The notes under the pieces are model-generated. The model ran no database searches. It saw only the letters and a program-made list of their open reading frames with translations, and had not been told where the DNA came from. This document shows, piece by piece, positions 21,003-31,320 of a DNA stretch of 64,000 nt. The translations under genes were made by a program, and so were the position numbers. This DNA is from Nelumbo lutea (Eukaryota; Streptophyta; Magnoliopsida; Proteales; Nelumbonaceae), in the NCBI GenBank assembly GCA_022828595.1, contig JAKGHH010000005.1, positions 27,354,193-27,418,192 of the forward strand. The letters are read 5' to 3'. Positions within the stretch are counted from its first letter, which is position 1, and each line of letters starts with the position of its first letter.

Positions 21003-21432
21003 CAATCAGCAAGCCTTAATAGTGTAATTAAGGATACATGCCTATTTGCAGTTGACTGATTAGTTTCCACCAACTAGTTTGGCTATTCCAATATGGAGTC
21101 AATCTGTTGATACCATGTATTTTCAATGTGAAGTAAGTGGTTTTAAATATTTGAGTTGGTTTTAACATACACTTGCTAACTTGGCACGAAATAGGCTGTA
21201 AGGTGTGTGCATTTCCTGAATCAGCAAGCCTTAATGGTGTACTTAAGGATATATGCCTATTTGCAGTTGATTGATTGGTTTCCACCAACTAGCTTGGATA
21301 TTTCAATATGGAGTGAATCTGTTGATTCCATGTATTTCCAATGTGAAAGAAATGGTTTTAAATATTTGAGTTGGTTTAAAACTTGTACACTTGCTGTCTT
21401 GGTATAAAATAGGATGTAAGATGTGGATTTTT
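21003..21432. repeat. tandem duplication, 215-bp unit x2
   Basis: TCAGCAAGCCTTAATAGTGT at 21006 recurs at 21221. The copies stay alignable through CCTATTTGCAGTTGA, TTCCACCAACTAG, CAATATGGAGT and TTTTAAATATTTGAGTTGGT. The divergence indicates an old duplication. Confidence 0.85.
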
Positions 21433-21660
21433 GAAAATGGGTGAGAACCTGTATAAGCCGATGTGGAGTGTGAAGATATATTAGTTGGTGTCAACTGTCA
21501 ACAAGTGCATTGACAATTGATGTAGAGAATCGTCATTCCCCTATAACTTGGGATTGGCGTTAAGGGTTGGTATTGACTTGTTTTCCTGGTTTTATCTTCA
21601 TGGGATGTATGTTTGGTGGCCGCTTCATGTGGAGTGTGAAGATATGACATGGAAAATGGT

Positions 21661-21960
21661 GTCATATATGAGTTAGAGATGACATGAAGGGTTTACATGT
21701 GGTTGTGATTTTGCTGGACTGGATCCTAAAGGGAGTTCCTTAATGATGTATACAGTGGTGTATTCATAAATAAATCATATAATATTTGCTGGGGCAGCGG
21801 AGGTGGATGTTCCATATATGAGTTAGAGATGACATGGAAGGTTTACATGTGGTTGTGATTTTGCTGGATTTGATCCTAAAGGGAGTTCCTTAATGATGTA
21901 CACAGTGGTGTATTCATAAATAAATCGTATAATATTTGTTGGGGCAGTGGAGGTGGATGT
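21661..21960. repeat. tandem duplication, 150-bp unit x2
   Basis: TATATGAGTTAGAGATGACATG at 21665 recurs at 21815. The copies match almost throughout, including GATCCTAAAGGGAGTTCC and GTGTATTCATAAATAAATC, so this duplication is younger than the neighbouring one. Confidence 0.9.
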
Positions 21961-23699
21961 TTCATTATGGCAAAGTAGCAAGAGGCTTAAAAGCCTTTGA
22001 GGGATGGTAGTTGTGTTTGGCTCTCCTTTTGTCACAATTGCTTGGCCCCTCTACAGACACCATGGGGAAATATTGTGCTTGGATGTGAAACATGTTTAAG
22101 GCTACAGGCATTACCCAATAGAATTGGAGGGTCATTTAATGTTCCTGTAGGATCAAATCATCAATATTCTCTTCCAAATGATTTGCATCTTCAAGGACAT
22201 TACTGAGGGAATGTCCTTGAAGGAAAAGAAAATGATATTACTCAGTGTGGTTCCAACAAGGTGCACTTCATCTAGGGTGGAGTTATGGAAGTTTAGTATG
22301 GACTCTGTAATGGCTAAGCTCTTATTTGGTATTGCTCTCTACTGGACTCTAACGTCTATCACTGATCAGCGATTTCTGGAGGCATTAGTTTGCCCAATAA
22401 GCAAACTTATAGTTGTCTTTATTTGATGAGGTTTAGGTTTCATGATTATGTTGTATGTTGTTGTAATTTTGTTATCTAAGCCTTGACAACATGAGGCATG
22501 AGGGGGCTAGACAACATGAGGGGACACTATCTTGGACAAAAATAAGTGTCTTAAAGACCTGCTACCATGCAAGTGTGCAATCAAGGATTGAGACACCAAA
22601 AGAACTTGGGATTGTTCAGGATGATCTAGCCATGTGCAACACAGACTGATTCAGCCCAACTCAAGAAGATTATGGGAATCTTGTAAATGGATATTCACAC
22701 ACAGTTGGCAAACCCGTGTTGTTCGTCCTGGAGCCAAGCTCATTGTCTGCATCCTCATAGAAGATTCATGGACTCCATACTTGAAAAGGGAGGTATATCT
22801 GCAGCTGAGAATTATTCTTGGAGATGGGGATATTGGTATTTTTTGAGTTTTTTAAATTTATTTTCTACTTTGTAGGTGTTGTAGGAAGACGGTTTTAAGT
22901 CTCAGAAATTTACTGTTCTTTGTAAATTGAAATTATTATTTATTGCAATTTCAGATTTACTGTTTTTAGTAATTCTTGTAATTGCTCTATATAGTAAAAT
23001 CATGATTAACTATTTTTAGTAATTTATGCTCTCTCTACATTTTATTAGGATTAGTAATGAGACATTGGAGATTTTTTAGGAGTAAGGGTCCTTATTTGAG
23101 TGTATTAGTTACTTGTGGGGGTTTGTCTTAGTTCTAAAACAATTAGAACCTAGAAGTTGTTCTGGGTCATCTTTTGAGTCCAAATTGGAGTTTGTAAAGG
23201 GACATCCAAGTTCCCATGTAAGTCTATAAGTGGTCATTAATTGAAAAAGAAGAGTTGATTTGACAAGTTTTCTTTAGTGAATTCTAGTTGTTGTCAGGTA
23301 TTTTTCTCTTTCTTTTTCTTGTCTCAACTATTTCGTCTTCTAAGCATTCTATCTCTCTACTGTTTACTATAACATCAAGAGTTTTCCTCCTTTTTAATCT
23401 CTAGTTCATTCATTAGTGGACAACAAGCTTTCTACTTGCTTCTCCATCTCTATTCTTTATCATTAATCACCTAAATATCCTTTCACTACCCCACAAAGCT
23501 GAGCAGTTTACCTGGTCAGTCAACAATCTGGTGACTCAACTAGTTGAAAAGCTTAACATTTTGACCTGGTCAATGTCATGGCCCTCATGGGTCAAATATT
23601 AACTATCTTTTTTCTTCTTTTTTTTGTAACTTTAGCCATTTTCATTACTAATAAAAATATTTTTTTATTTACACATCCCATCACAAGATCTGAAATTTG

Positions 23700-23830
23700 T
23701 ACAACTCTCTTTTTTTGGTAATGGGCTACCCAACAAGGGGTAGCCCTTTCCCAGACCCCTATACCCCTCCTCCCATAATAGGTGAAGGTGGGACTTAATC
23801 CCATATCTTTGCTACAAGCGGTCAGAGACC
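23700..23830 (-). mobile_element. SINE/LINE 3'-end-like fragment
   Basis: Read on the minus strand, a GGGATTAAGTCCCACC B-box-like block is followed by GGGTATAGGGGTCTGGG and a short hairpin GGGCTACCCCTTGTTGGGTAGCCC, ending in an A-run (TTTTTTT on the plus strand at 23710). This layout resembles the 3' end of a plant SINE. No A box is clear. Confidence 0.35.
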
Positions 23831-23833
23831 AAT

Positions 23834-24500
23834 GATTTAAAAGGCACGCCTAGGTGCACAGGTGAGGTGCATTTCAAGGTATGCGCCTCACTTAGGTCCT
23901 AGGCGCAATCCTTTTAAAAGGCACATGCCTGGTGCGCCTTGTGCCTCAGCCCAGGCGTGCGCCTTTTGAAAATTTGACGCTTTTTTGCCTTTTTGAACAT
24001 AGCGGCTAGGCTGGGGGCCGCCCTTGGACCCCCGTGCCACGTCCCTCGAGGCAAGCCTAAACAAGTCCATGTTAGCTCTTAAATTCTTAGTTTTCACACA
24101 AAAATAAAACTAAGAATTTAAGAGCTAATGTGGACTTGTTTAGGCTTGCCTCGAGGGGCGTGGCACAAAGGCGACTCGTAGAATCAGGAATGTAATATGT
24201 TTCATTACATTAACTACATGAAGTAATGCAATTGAGTGAAAAAAGAGGTTAGAAGTTTTAAATGCTTGAAAATGTTTTATATGTTTGATTTTATTTTTAG
24301 ATTCTCATTTGAATATGCTTTACATAATTACATCTTATGTTTATGTATTTTAATTTTAGATAATAGGTTTTTTAAAACATTATTTTAAACTTTAAGTTTA
24401 TATTTTTATTAATATTATGCTTATCTGGCAGTGTTTTAAAAGCGCAAGGCGCAAAAAAGGCGCAGGGGTCAATTTGTGCCTGAGGCGCACACCTTTTTGA
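23834..24500. mobile_element. MITE-like element with GCGCC/GGCGC-rich ends and central hairpin
   Basis: Both ends carry TTTTAAAAGG/GCGC words (TTTAAAAGGCACGCCTAGG at 23836; TTTTAAAAGCGCAAGGCGC at 24433) and GTGCCT(C/G)AG(C/G) blocks. In between is a near-perfect inverted repeat at 24034-24166. Target duplication and exact ends were not found, so the class is open. Confidence 0.4.
24034..24166. repeat. long perfect-type hairpin, ~61-bp arms
   Basis: The arm 24034-24094 (GTGCCACGTCCCTCGAGGCAAG...) pairs with 24105-24166 with only three or so mismatches around a loop of about 10 nt (CACACAAAAA). It lies on the sense strand of the putative intron, so a transcript could fold into a miRNA-precursor-like or siRNA-forming stem. 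Confidence 0.85.
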
Positions 24501-26312
24501 AGCAAGGCGCAAAATTATAAAAAAATGCTAAAAAATAAAAAAAAGTCAGAAAATTCAAAAAAAAAATATACGACTTTACTGGTAGACTATCTGACACCTT
24601 CAATTTGTAGGATTCCCTGCATTGTCATAAACCACATAATATATAATATTAGAGATGCACCAAAATTTTTAACAAATTTTTTGTATTATCTCAAGTCTTA
24701 TATATTTATTATTTAATTATGACATCACATGTTGACTTATTTGACTTAGAAGTTGAACCACTGACCCACCGCCTGGACAGAAAGGCGGTTCTGTTTGTGG
24801 GCCAGTTTTAAAGTCAATGGGATCAGGTAGCAATGGGATCTGCTGCCAGAAAAATGCATGTTAACACACCAACGGCATGGCATCCATCAGCACATCAGGA
24901 ACATCTTCCCATGAAAGTAACATACAAGTACAGGAGATGTTCTTGATGTTTGGCTGGATGCTTTGCTGTCAGTGTGTTAACCTGCTTTTTGCTGGCAGCA
25001 GATCGGGATCGGTCAGGTACATGTTTGAAGAGACCTTTTCAAGAAACCAATTCGTGAATGAGGTATACTTAGGTGAATTACAAACAACACTTCAGTACAA
25101 AGTGATCAGCCCCTCAGGTCTCTGGAACGGCAGATTGCAGAGCTTATTTATTATTCTACTATAATGAATGGTCATATCTACATGGCTTATTAAGATAAAG
25201 AAACTGGCCTTTGAAATTGACTGTAAATAAGATTTTCTAAATGAAGAACATACCTAAAGAATCGGTTGGTTCAAACAGAAGAGGATGAAAAGTCTATTGA
25301 CTTTCAAACAGGTGGCCAGGTGGAAGTGAGCCTTAGCTTTATCATGGGCCTAAACCCGTTCAGCATCCCAGGAATTTTTTTGATCAATAAAATTAAAGCT
25401 TTATTTGATTTTTGGAAAAGAATAGATCATATACAAAAATGTAAGTGTCCCATACGAGTATTTAGACCTCCCCTCCCCACCCAACGTCACTATTAAGTAT
25501 TAACATTACATTTGTGCTCAAAGCAACGTCTCAGGAGCTGTTCTATAGCAAATTAGTTATCCTCCAAAGAGAGAAGTTGCACTTCTCTCTCTCTCTTTTT
25601 TTTTATTCCAAGGAAGAAATTTGTTAGAATTATATCATGCCAAATTAGAAGCCTTGCCAATTAAAGCAAGTTCATAAAGATATTTGACTCATACTTGTAG
25701 GTAGTGAAGTGAGCACAATCTTTATAGAACTAGTTTACTACCTTTTGATAAATACCATGCCTTCCATGAAGGCCAATTTTCTGTTAAACCTCTCAGTCAT
25801 AGGATCCCAGGTACTCTTTGATTTGCTCCTTGCACTCAAGGGCAAGCCCAAACATAAGTAAAATACATATATCCTAGGGTAGTTCCCTAGGTTCCAATAC
25901 CATATTTCCTTAATAATTGTCCATAATTTTCATAAGAAAAGTATAAAGTTCATGTTAAAGTATAGAAAATCAACATATTCATGAGAAGAAAAAGAAGAAA
26001 GAATAGAAAATTCAAAAAATATAGAGGCTGAACCCCTATTTTTGTTATAGGAAAAGAAGAAAAGGTGAAAATAATAAAAATAAACTGTTGCTAATACAAC
26101 AATTAGGTGAGAGGCGAACCACCGAGGGAGCTGTGTTGCTTAGGCGTTGCCTTGACAACTATGCCTCTGCCAAATCCTCCACCCTGTGTTGCTTAGGTAT
26201 TCAAGAGAATACCTTAATAACACAAGTTAGTAAAGTAGCTAATGTTAGAACGATAAGAAAATTAATGTACGAAGCCACAAGCTGTAACTGAAACTGAACT
26301 TTGATAGTAGCT

Positions 26313-26605
26313 CTATGGGCGACCCAGGAAGAGCAGGCATTGTGGGAGTGATTAGAGACCATCATGGTTTGTGGTAGTGATATATTCAGGTCCAGCTGAA
26401 TATTGAAGGTGACTCACAACAAGTAATTCATTGGGAAAACTGGCAAAGCAACTCAAAGAGCACCTTGGAATTAGACATGTATTTAGGGAAATTGATGTGA
26501 TTGCAAAGCAATTAAATTCAAACTTCAGCTGGTTGAGAAGAACTGCAGATGGCATAGCAGATGCACTAGCTAAACAGGGAGTTGGTAGGCCAAGTCCTTT
26601 CTAGG
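26313..26605 (+). pseudogene. LINE-type RNase H (RVT_3) relic
   Basis: Translated across frame breaks it reads GDPGRAGIVGVIRDHHGLW, then EGDSQQVIHWEN, then HVFREIDVIAKQLN and TADGIADALAKQG, before a stop. These are the ordered motifs of the plant RNase H domain found at the C-terminus of LINE ORF2 and in relatives (G-N/D-P-G-x-A-G, EGDS, AD-ALA-x-x-G). A 16-nt A-run at 26810 could be the remnant of a poly(A) tail. It is non-functional: stop codons follow LW and at least two frame changes are needed. Confidence 0.75.
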
Positions 26606-27194
26606 CAAACTTGTAAACTTTGTTACTGAAGGGTCTTGGATATTGCCAACAGGTGTATTAAGTTTAATCTTTAATACTGTGGCCACAGGTCTTTATTTGA
26701 ACCTATCAACTGTCCTCCCTAAAAGGGGAAAAAGAAGAAAAACCAGGAACAACATTTGGAATAAATCTTTAAGAGTCAACTGTAACATTGATCATAAACC
26801 ACCTTTCTCAAAAAAAAAAAAAAAACAAAGGAAAAAGAACATTGAACATAGACCATTAAAGCATAACAGCTGTGGGAATTCTAACTGGCCAGAACCTGAT
26901 TTATGATGGACATTGGCCACATAACTGACATCAATTATGTTTTCTTGCATTGTTAGCATTGGTTTGTTTCCCATTTTTCTCTGAGTACTGGAGATTTATG
27001 TTCCTGGTAAATGAATGTAATAAAAGCCTCATGTTCTTCCATTCTTAATTCTGAATTTCATATGTTTTTCCTAATCAAAAGAAACTTCATATCTTTGTAA
27101 GCTATGTATTTAACAAATTTATATTGCAGAAAATGTACTTTTCTTAAAATTGAGGCATGAATGCCTGACCTTCACTTGACTTGTAATACTGCAG

Positions 27195-27267
27195 AAAATA
27201 TGATCATATCTGGTGCCTAGCCGCTGAGTCTTCAAGAGTGTGAAGAACCCAAGGTGGGAGTTACAAT
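27195..27267 (+). other. 5' UTR of coding exon, with a 6-codon uORF
   Basis: The stretch between the TGCAG acceptor (27194) and the start codon contains ATG ATC ATA TCT GGT GCC TAG at 27200-27220. If the exon starts at 27195 or 27130, the mRNA carries this short upstream ORF 47 nt before the main start. Confidence 0.45.
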
Positions 27268-30200
27268 ATGAAGCTGGAAGACCTTTTCACACAACTTGAA
27301 ATGATGGATGGGCTTGCTAGCATCTCTAGTGTTGAAAAGCTGGTTTGTTTTATGCAGCATGAGAAATCCTACAACACAAAAAGTGTTGTTGAAACAACTA
27401 ATCATTTGTCCACCATTGCTGGTATTTTAACTGCTACGAAGAATATGGATTACCTGAAGCAATTTATTGAGTTGGGTGGCTTACATTGCTTAGACAGATG
27501 GCTTCAAGAAGCACAGAAGTATGGGAACATAAATTCTTCTGACAAGAATGTAGAGGATCCAATAAGTACTGTGCTGGAAGCCCTCATAAACTTACCTTTG
27601 GACCAGCATTGTCTGAAAGCATGTGGAATAGGTACTACTGTTATGAATTTCCTTTCTCACAAAAATCCAAAAATTCAGGGGAAGGCAAAGAACTTATCTG
27701 ATCAATGGGCGAAATTTACTGATAAAGAAAGTGCATTTGAGAAGTGTAGGGATCAAACTAGTCTTGATCATGAGAGCAGTGTTTGCAAGGGTGAAGTGCT
27801 GCCAAAAATTGAAGGGGCACATCCAGGTTATGGGAATACTGTAACTCAAGATTTTCCGCCTGGGGCATGTGTGAAAGGAGATGCAAACAGCTGGAAGTCA
27901 CATCATTCATCATCCATTTCAAGTTCTAGCACTTTGCAATTTGAGGCTGGAAAGGATGTGAAAGATAACATTTCTGCTGAAGGAACTTCAGGCACAACTT
28001 CTAGCAGAAATTGTGGTTTTACATCTTCTACCAGTGAAAAGGATGTTGCAGTTGATGGGAGTCCAAGGAATCATGAAGCCCCTGGAAGTTCCTTGGAAAG
28101 GACTGTCTCCGCACATGTTTCTGAAAAAAGTGAAATGGGATCAGAGACTGGTATGTCCTGTTGCCAAGAAGGTCAGAAGTTGGCTTCTGGGGAAGAGAAA
28201 ACTAATCAGGAGAATGCTGGTGAAGATGGTGCATCCTTGATGCCATTGGGGCTTGATGATGGACACTCAAAAACTGAATCTTCGTCCTCCAACTCAAAAC
28301 ATGTCATCCTTCCAATTTCTTCAAGTGATAGCTGCCATAAAACATCAATGGATGCTGAGTCATGCATTGGAAGTAAAAAAGGAAGTGGTAAGAATAACTC
28401 TGTCTGTATTGGCTTCAAGTGCAGCCTAGCAGAATCTCCAGGAAGAAAAATGACTTGGGGATTATCAGAGCATGGATCATTGGATTATTGGAAAAAAATC
28501 ATGGAGTGGAAGCCTGAAAAACAAATTGGTTCATGTGCAACTCCAAAGGCCACTTCAGACACTTCTGCTGCATTACTTGGACATGGTAATATTGGCAGAA
28601 CATCCCAAGCTGTTGAAATTCACACTTCTGTCACATTGCTTGGAAAACAAGGTAATCCAGGTAAAACTTCACAAGCTGTTAAAGTTTCGACAGAATGTGA
28701 TGCTGCAAAGGTGTTAGAAAAAATTGCAGAAGAAAATTCTAGGGTCCTGGAGAAGGCTGATGGCCCAAAATCCAGGCTGCTGCAGCAGAAAAATGCAGAA
28801 CGTGTAGCCAGAGAAGACACAGAAATGGAACTCACATACGAGATGGATGATGCGTTGGAGGTGGCCCGCCGGGTTGCAAGAGAAGTGGAGAAAGAGGTTG
28901 GTACTTACAGGGAAGCCTCAGGAAGCTCCTCTTCAATAGAGGACCGGAATGGTAATGCAATCCATCAAAGTACTGCTGACTCTTTGGGACCTAAGGCAAA
29001 ATTTTGTTCTGAGGAAAATGTAGACAAAAGTGAGCTATGCAGTGAACAAGAGAAGACAGATAGTTGCTGTTCAATCAAGGAGGAGATGGAACCAGAAATA
29101 TCAGCCAGAAATCAAAATCCATGCATGGGGGTGAAAACCCTGTCACAAGAGATTGGTCCAACAATTGTCCATGAAAAGAATGATGGTGTCCGTGAACAAG
29201 AAGCATCTAAGTTGACTACAGCACCTGAAGATGAAGCTCCCAATAACCAGATAACAAGCTTTCGTGGCTTTGATTTGAATGAAGACATTAAGACAGAGGA
29301 AGCAGACCCTGATCCATCAGTGACTGAAACTATTTCTTCTTGTCATGTAAATGTTTCAACACCAATTCCTGTAGTGGCCACCTCAAGGATTCCTGCTTGC
29401 TTGCCTAAGGCACCATTAAAATTTGAAGGGGAGCTAGGTTGGAGGGGATCTGCTGCAACTAGTGCATTCAAGCCTACCTCACTTTTCAAGACTTCCAATA
29501 AAGAGAAGGCATCTTTCACTGATGACACCAATTACAGCTCGAGACATTCACAGGGTTTTCAGGGTATTGACCTAAATGTAGCTGATGGTGGAGATGATTC
29601 AGTAATGGAATTATTCCCAGGAAAGCATGCTTCAGTTTCCTCAGCACTCCTTTCTGGTGAGTCATCTCTGGAAGTTGGTTCAAAACGAGCAGAAAGATTA
29701 AATCTGGATCTTAATCGTCTTGGTGATAATGAAGATTACAGCCCACAGCTATCGTCTGAATGGAAGACAGAAAACAAACATCATCTCCCCATTAGTGGGG
29801 CCTGCAACCCTTCTCCAACATTTTTGAAGCCATCTGTTAGGGATATTGATTTAAATGATAATCCATCCATTGGAGAAGCTCGCAATGATGTTCCCAGATC
29901 AAGTGAAAGCATCCAATGTTTGAGAAATGGGGCATTAAATGGTTCTGCTTTCTCAATCATGGGAACAACTGTACAGCTAGGTTCCAATAATGTTATATCT
30001 GCACCAACATCTGCTTTGAATTCTGTGCAGGCTTTTGGTCATGATCATGACAGAAAGGAGTTTATGCACCCATCCCAACCCTTTCTAATGGCTGGGCCGG
30101 GTGCTATTCCTTCGGTTGAGCAAGGAGGAAAGGTGGTTGCTCTACAGCCAACACTAGCTTATGCTCCATCTCCTGCTTTCTCCTATAATAATGGGTTTGC

Positions 30201-30606
30201 TATTGGTCCTTCAGTCCCTCTCCCATCCACTATATACCCGTCTGTGCCATATATGATAGACACACGTGGGGCCACTATCATACCACAGATATTAGGTTCA
30301 AGTACTCTACCCACCTATCCAAGAGCCCCTTTTATCACAGAGATTGCTGGTGGACCAGGTGCTGGCAATGTTACTATTGTAAGGCCCGGTCTTGATCTCA
30401 ATGCAGGGGTAAATACATTGGAGCAGGAAAGCAGGGGAGGGAATATCAGACACTTGTTTATTCCTGCAACTACTACATTAGTGGAAGAGCAAATGAAGTC
30501 CTTTCAGCAAGTTGCCATGTCTGGCCCACCCATGAAGAGGAAAGAACCAGATTGCGGGTGGGACTCTTACCAGATTGGCTACAAACAGGTGACTTCATGG
30601 CGTTAA
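27268..30606 (+). CDS. TFIIS N-terminal (LW) domain protein with C-terminal DLN motifs
   Basis: This is an intronless 1112-residue coding exon. Residues about 60-150 form a TFIIS N-terminal/LW helical bundle (YLKQFIELGGLHCLDRWLQE, VLEALINLPLD, GTTVMNFLSH, IQGKAKNLSDQW). That module docks on elongation factors. A long Ser/acidic disordered region follows, then a conserved charged helix at about 520-545 (ALEVARRVAREVEKEV). Five DLN motifs follow at about 668, 766, 810, 858 and 1041 (FDLNED, IDLNVAD, LNLDLNR, IDLNDN, LDLNAG). The C-terminus ends GYKQVTSWR. The layout resembles Arabidopsis TFIIS-family proteins such as At4g24200, and SUO without its BAH domain (from memory). A nuclear role in transcription or RNA regulation is inferred. 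This ATG is the first in the long frame; an in-frame stop precedes it. No sign of decay. Confidence 0.93.
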   Translation: MKLEDLFTQLEMMDGLASISSVEKLVCFMQHEKSYNTKSVVETTNHLSTIAGILTATKNMDYLKQFIELGGLHCLDRWLQEAQKYGNINSSDKNVEDPISTVLEALINLPLDQHCLKACGIGTTVMNFLSHKNPKIQGKAKNLSDQWAKFTDKESAFEKCRDQTSLDHESSVCKGEVLPKIEGAHPGYGNTVTQDFPPGACVKGDANSWKSHHSSSISSSSTLQFEAGKDVKDNISAEGTSGTTSSRNCGFTSSTSEKDVAVDGSPRNHEAPGSSLERTVSAHVSEKSEMGSETGMSCCQEGQKLASGEEKTNQENAGEDGASLMPLGLDDGHSKTESSSSNSKHVILPISSSDSCHKTSMDAESCIGSKKGSGKNNSVCIGFKCSLAESPGRKMTWGLSEHGSLDYWKKIMEWKPEKQIGSCATPKATSDTSAALLGHGNIGRTSQAVEIHTSVTLLGKQGNPGKTSQAVKVSTECDAAKVLEKIAEENSRVLEKADGPKSRLLQQKNAERVAREDTEMELTYEMDDALEVARRVAREVEKEVGTYREASGSSSSIEDRNGNAIHQSTADSLGPKAKFCSEENVDKSELCSEQEKTDSCCSIKEEMEPEISARNQNPCMGVKTLSQEIGPTIVHEKNDGVREQEASKLTTAPEDEAPNNQITSFRGFDLNEDIKTEEADPDPSVTETISSCHVNVSTPIPVVATSRIPACLPKAPLKFEGELGWRGSAATSAFKPTSLFKTSNKEKASFTDDTNYSSRHSQGFQGIDLNVADGGDDSVMELFPGKHASVSSALLSGESSLEVGSKRAERLNLDLNRLGDNEDYSPQLSSEWKTENKHHLPISGACNPSPTFLKPSVRDIDLNDNPSIGEARNDVPRSSESIQCLRNGALNGSAFSIMGTTVQLGSNNVISAPTSALNSVQAFGHDHDRKEFMHPSQPFLMAGPGAIPSVEQGGKVVALQPTLAYAPSPAFSYNNGFAIGPSVPLPSTIYPSVPYMIDTRGATIIPQILGSSTLPTYPRAPFITEIAGGPGAGNVTIVRPGLDLNAGVNTLEQESRGGNIRHLFIPATTTLVEEQMKSFQQVAMSGPPMKRKEPDCGWDSYQIGYKQVTSWR

Positions 30607-31320
30607 GTATCTACTTTCTACAGCTTACCAAACTCACAATTATATTAAGGTTAAGAGGGTTAGGTCTTTATATATAAATGTATTCATACATGTCGCTGCT
30701 ATTGTAGATTTGACAGTGCTGAACTGGATTCTGGACTTGCATACATAGCCATTTTGACTCAGACATTTTGACTCGGACATCCTGCAATTGCAGCATGAGA
30801 GTCCCTTAAACAGAATGAGTCCAGTTATAGGGGCTAATGCTTCTCCTTTTTTCCTTCTATAATTTGTTATTTTACCACTTATGAAATCAGTCTATACTGA
30901 CTAGTTCTGTACATGTTACATATTTAACTTTTAACACATGCGATCAATCTCAACTATAAAATGAAGATCCTGCAACCACCATCTAGAGCCATGACACTGG
31001 TTGGTGGTATATTCTTAACAGTGCTCTGTTTTGTTTTTTAATTTATCCTGTACTAATCTTGTTTGACGCCACTTGACATTATACATTAGTACTTGGTCCA
31101 CTTTTCTTTCCTCTCTTGGCAGTTACCCGGGACAGTTTGCATTGAATATTGGATAAACATGTTCAGCTTGCAAATATTTCTTAGCCTTTAAAATGATTCT
31201 GCATTTATTCCTCTAAACTTAAAACTGTTTATATAAGCTGCCCCGCCCTCCCCCTTTTCCACATTATATCCTTGTATCTCTGAAAAAATAAAATTATCGC
31301 ATGCTTGCTGCATGGGATTT
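30607..31320 (+). other. 3' UTR and downstream flank of the TFIIS-domain gene
   Basis: The stop TAA is at 30604-30606. An AATAAA word lies at 31287-31292 after a mixed, non-coding stretch; it is the clearest polyadenylation signal downstream. Earlier AT-rich sites (for example TATATAAATG near 30675) may also be used. Small open frames in this region are not supported. Confidence 0.45.

Larger units (their letters stand above)
19400..27194 (+). other. putative ~7.8-kb 5'-UTR intron
   Basis: It runs from donor AG|GTTCAT to acceptor CTGCAG|AAAATATG (27194). An alternative acceptor TTGCAG lies at 27129. Further small UTR exons inside are possible. The interval holds a CT microsatellite, two local tandem duplications, a hairpin MITE-like element, a SINE-like piece and a LINE RNase H relic; otherwise no gene is seen. 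Confidence 0.35.

Noticed and set aside
24877..25164. 95-residue plus-strand open frame in the putative intron
   Set aside because: No recognisable domain and no splice context; treated as chance.
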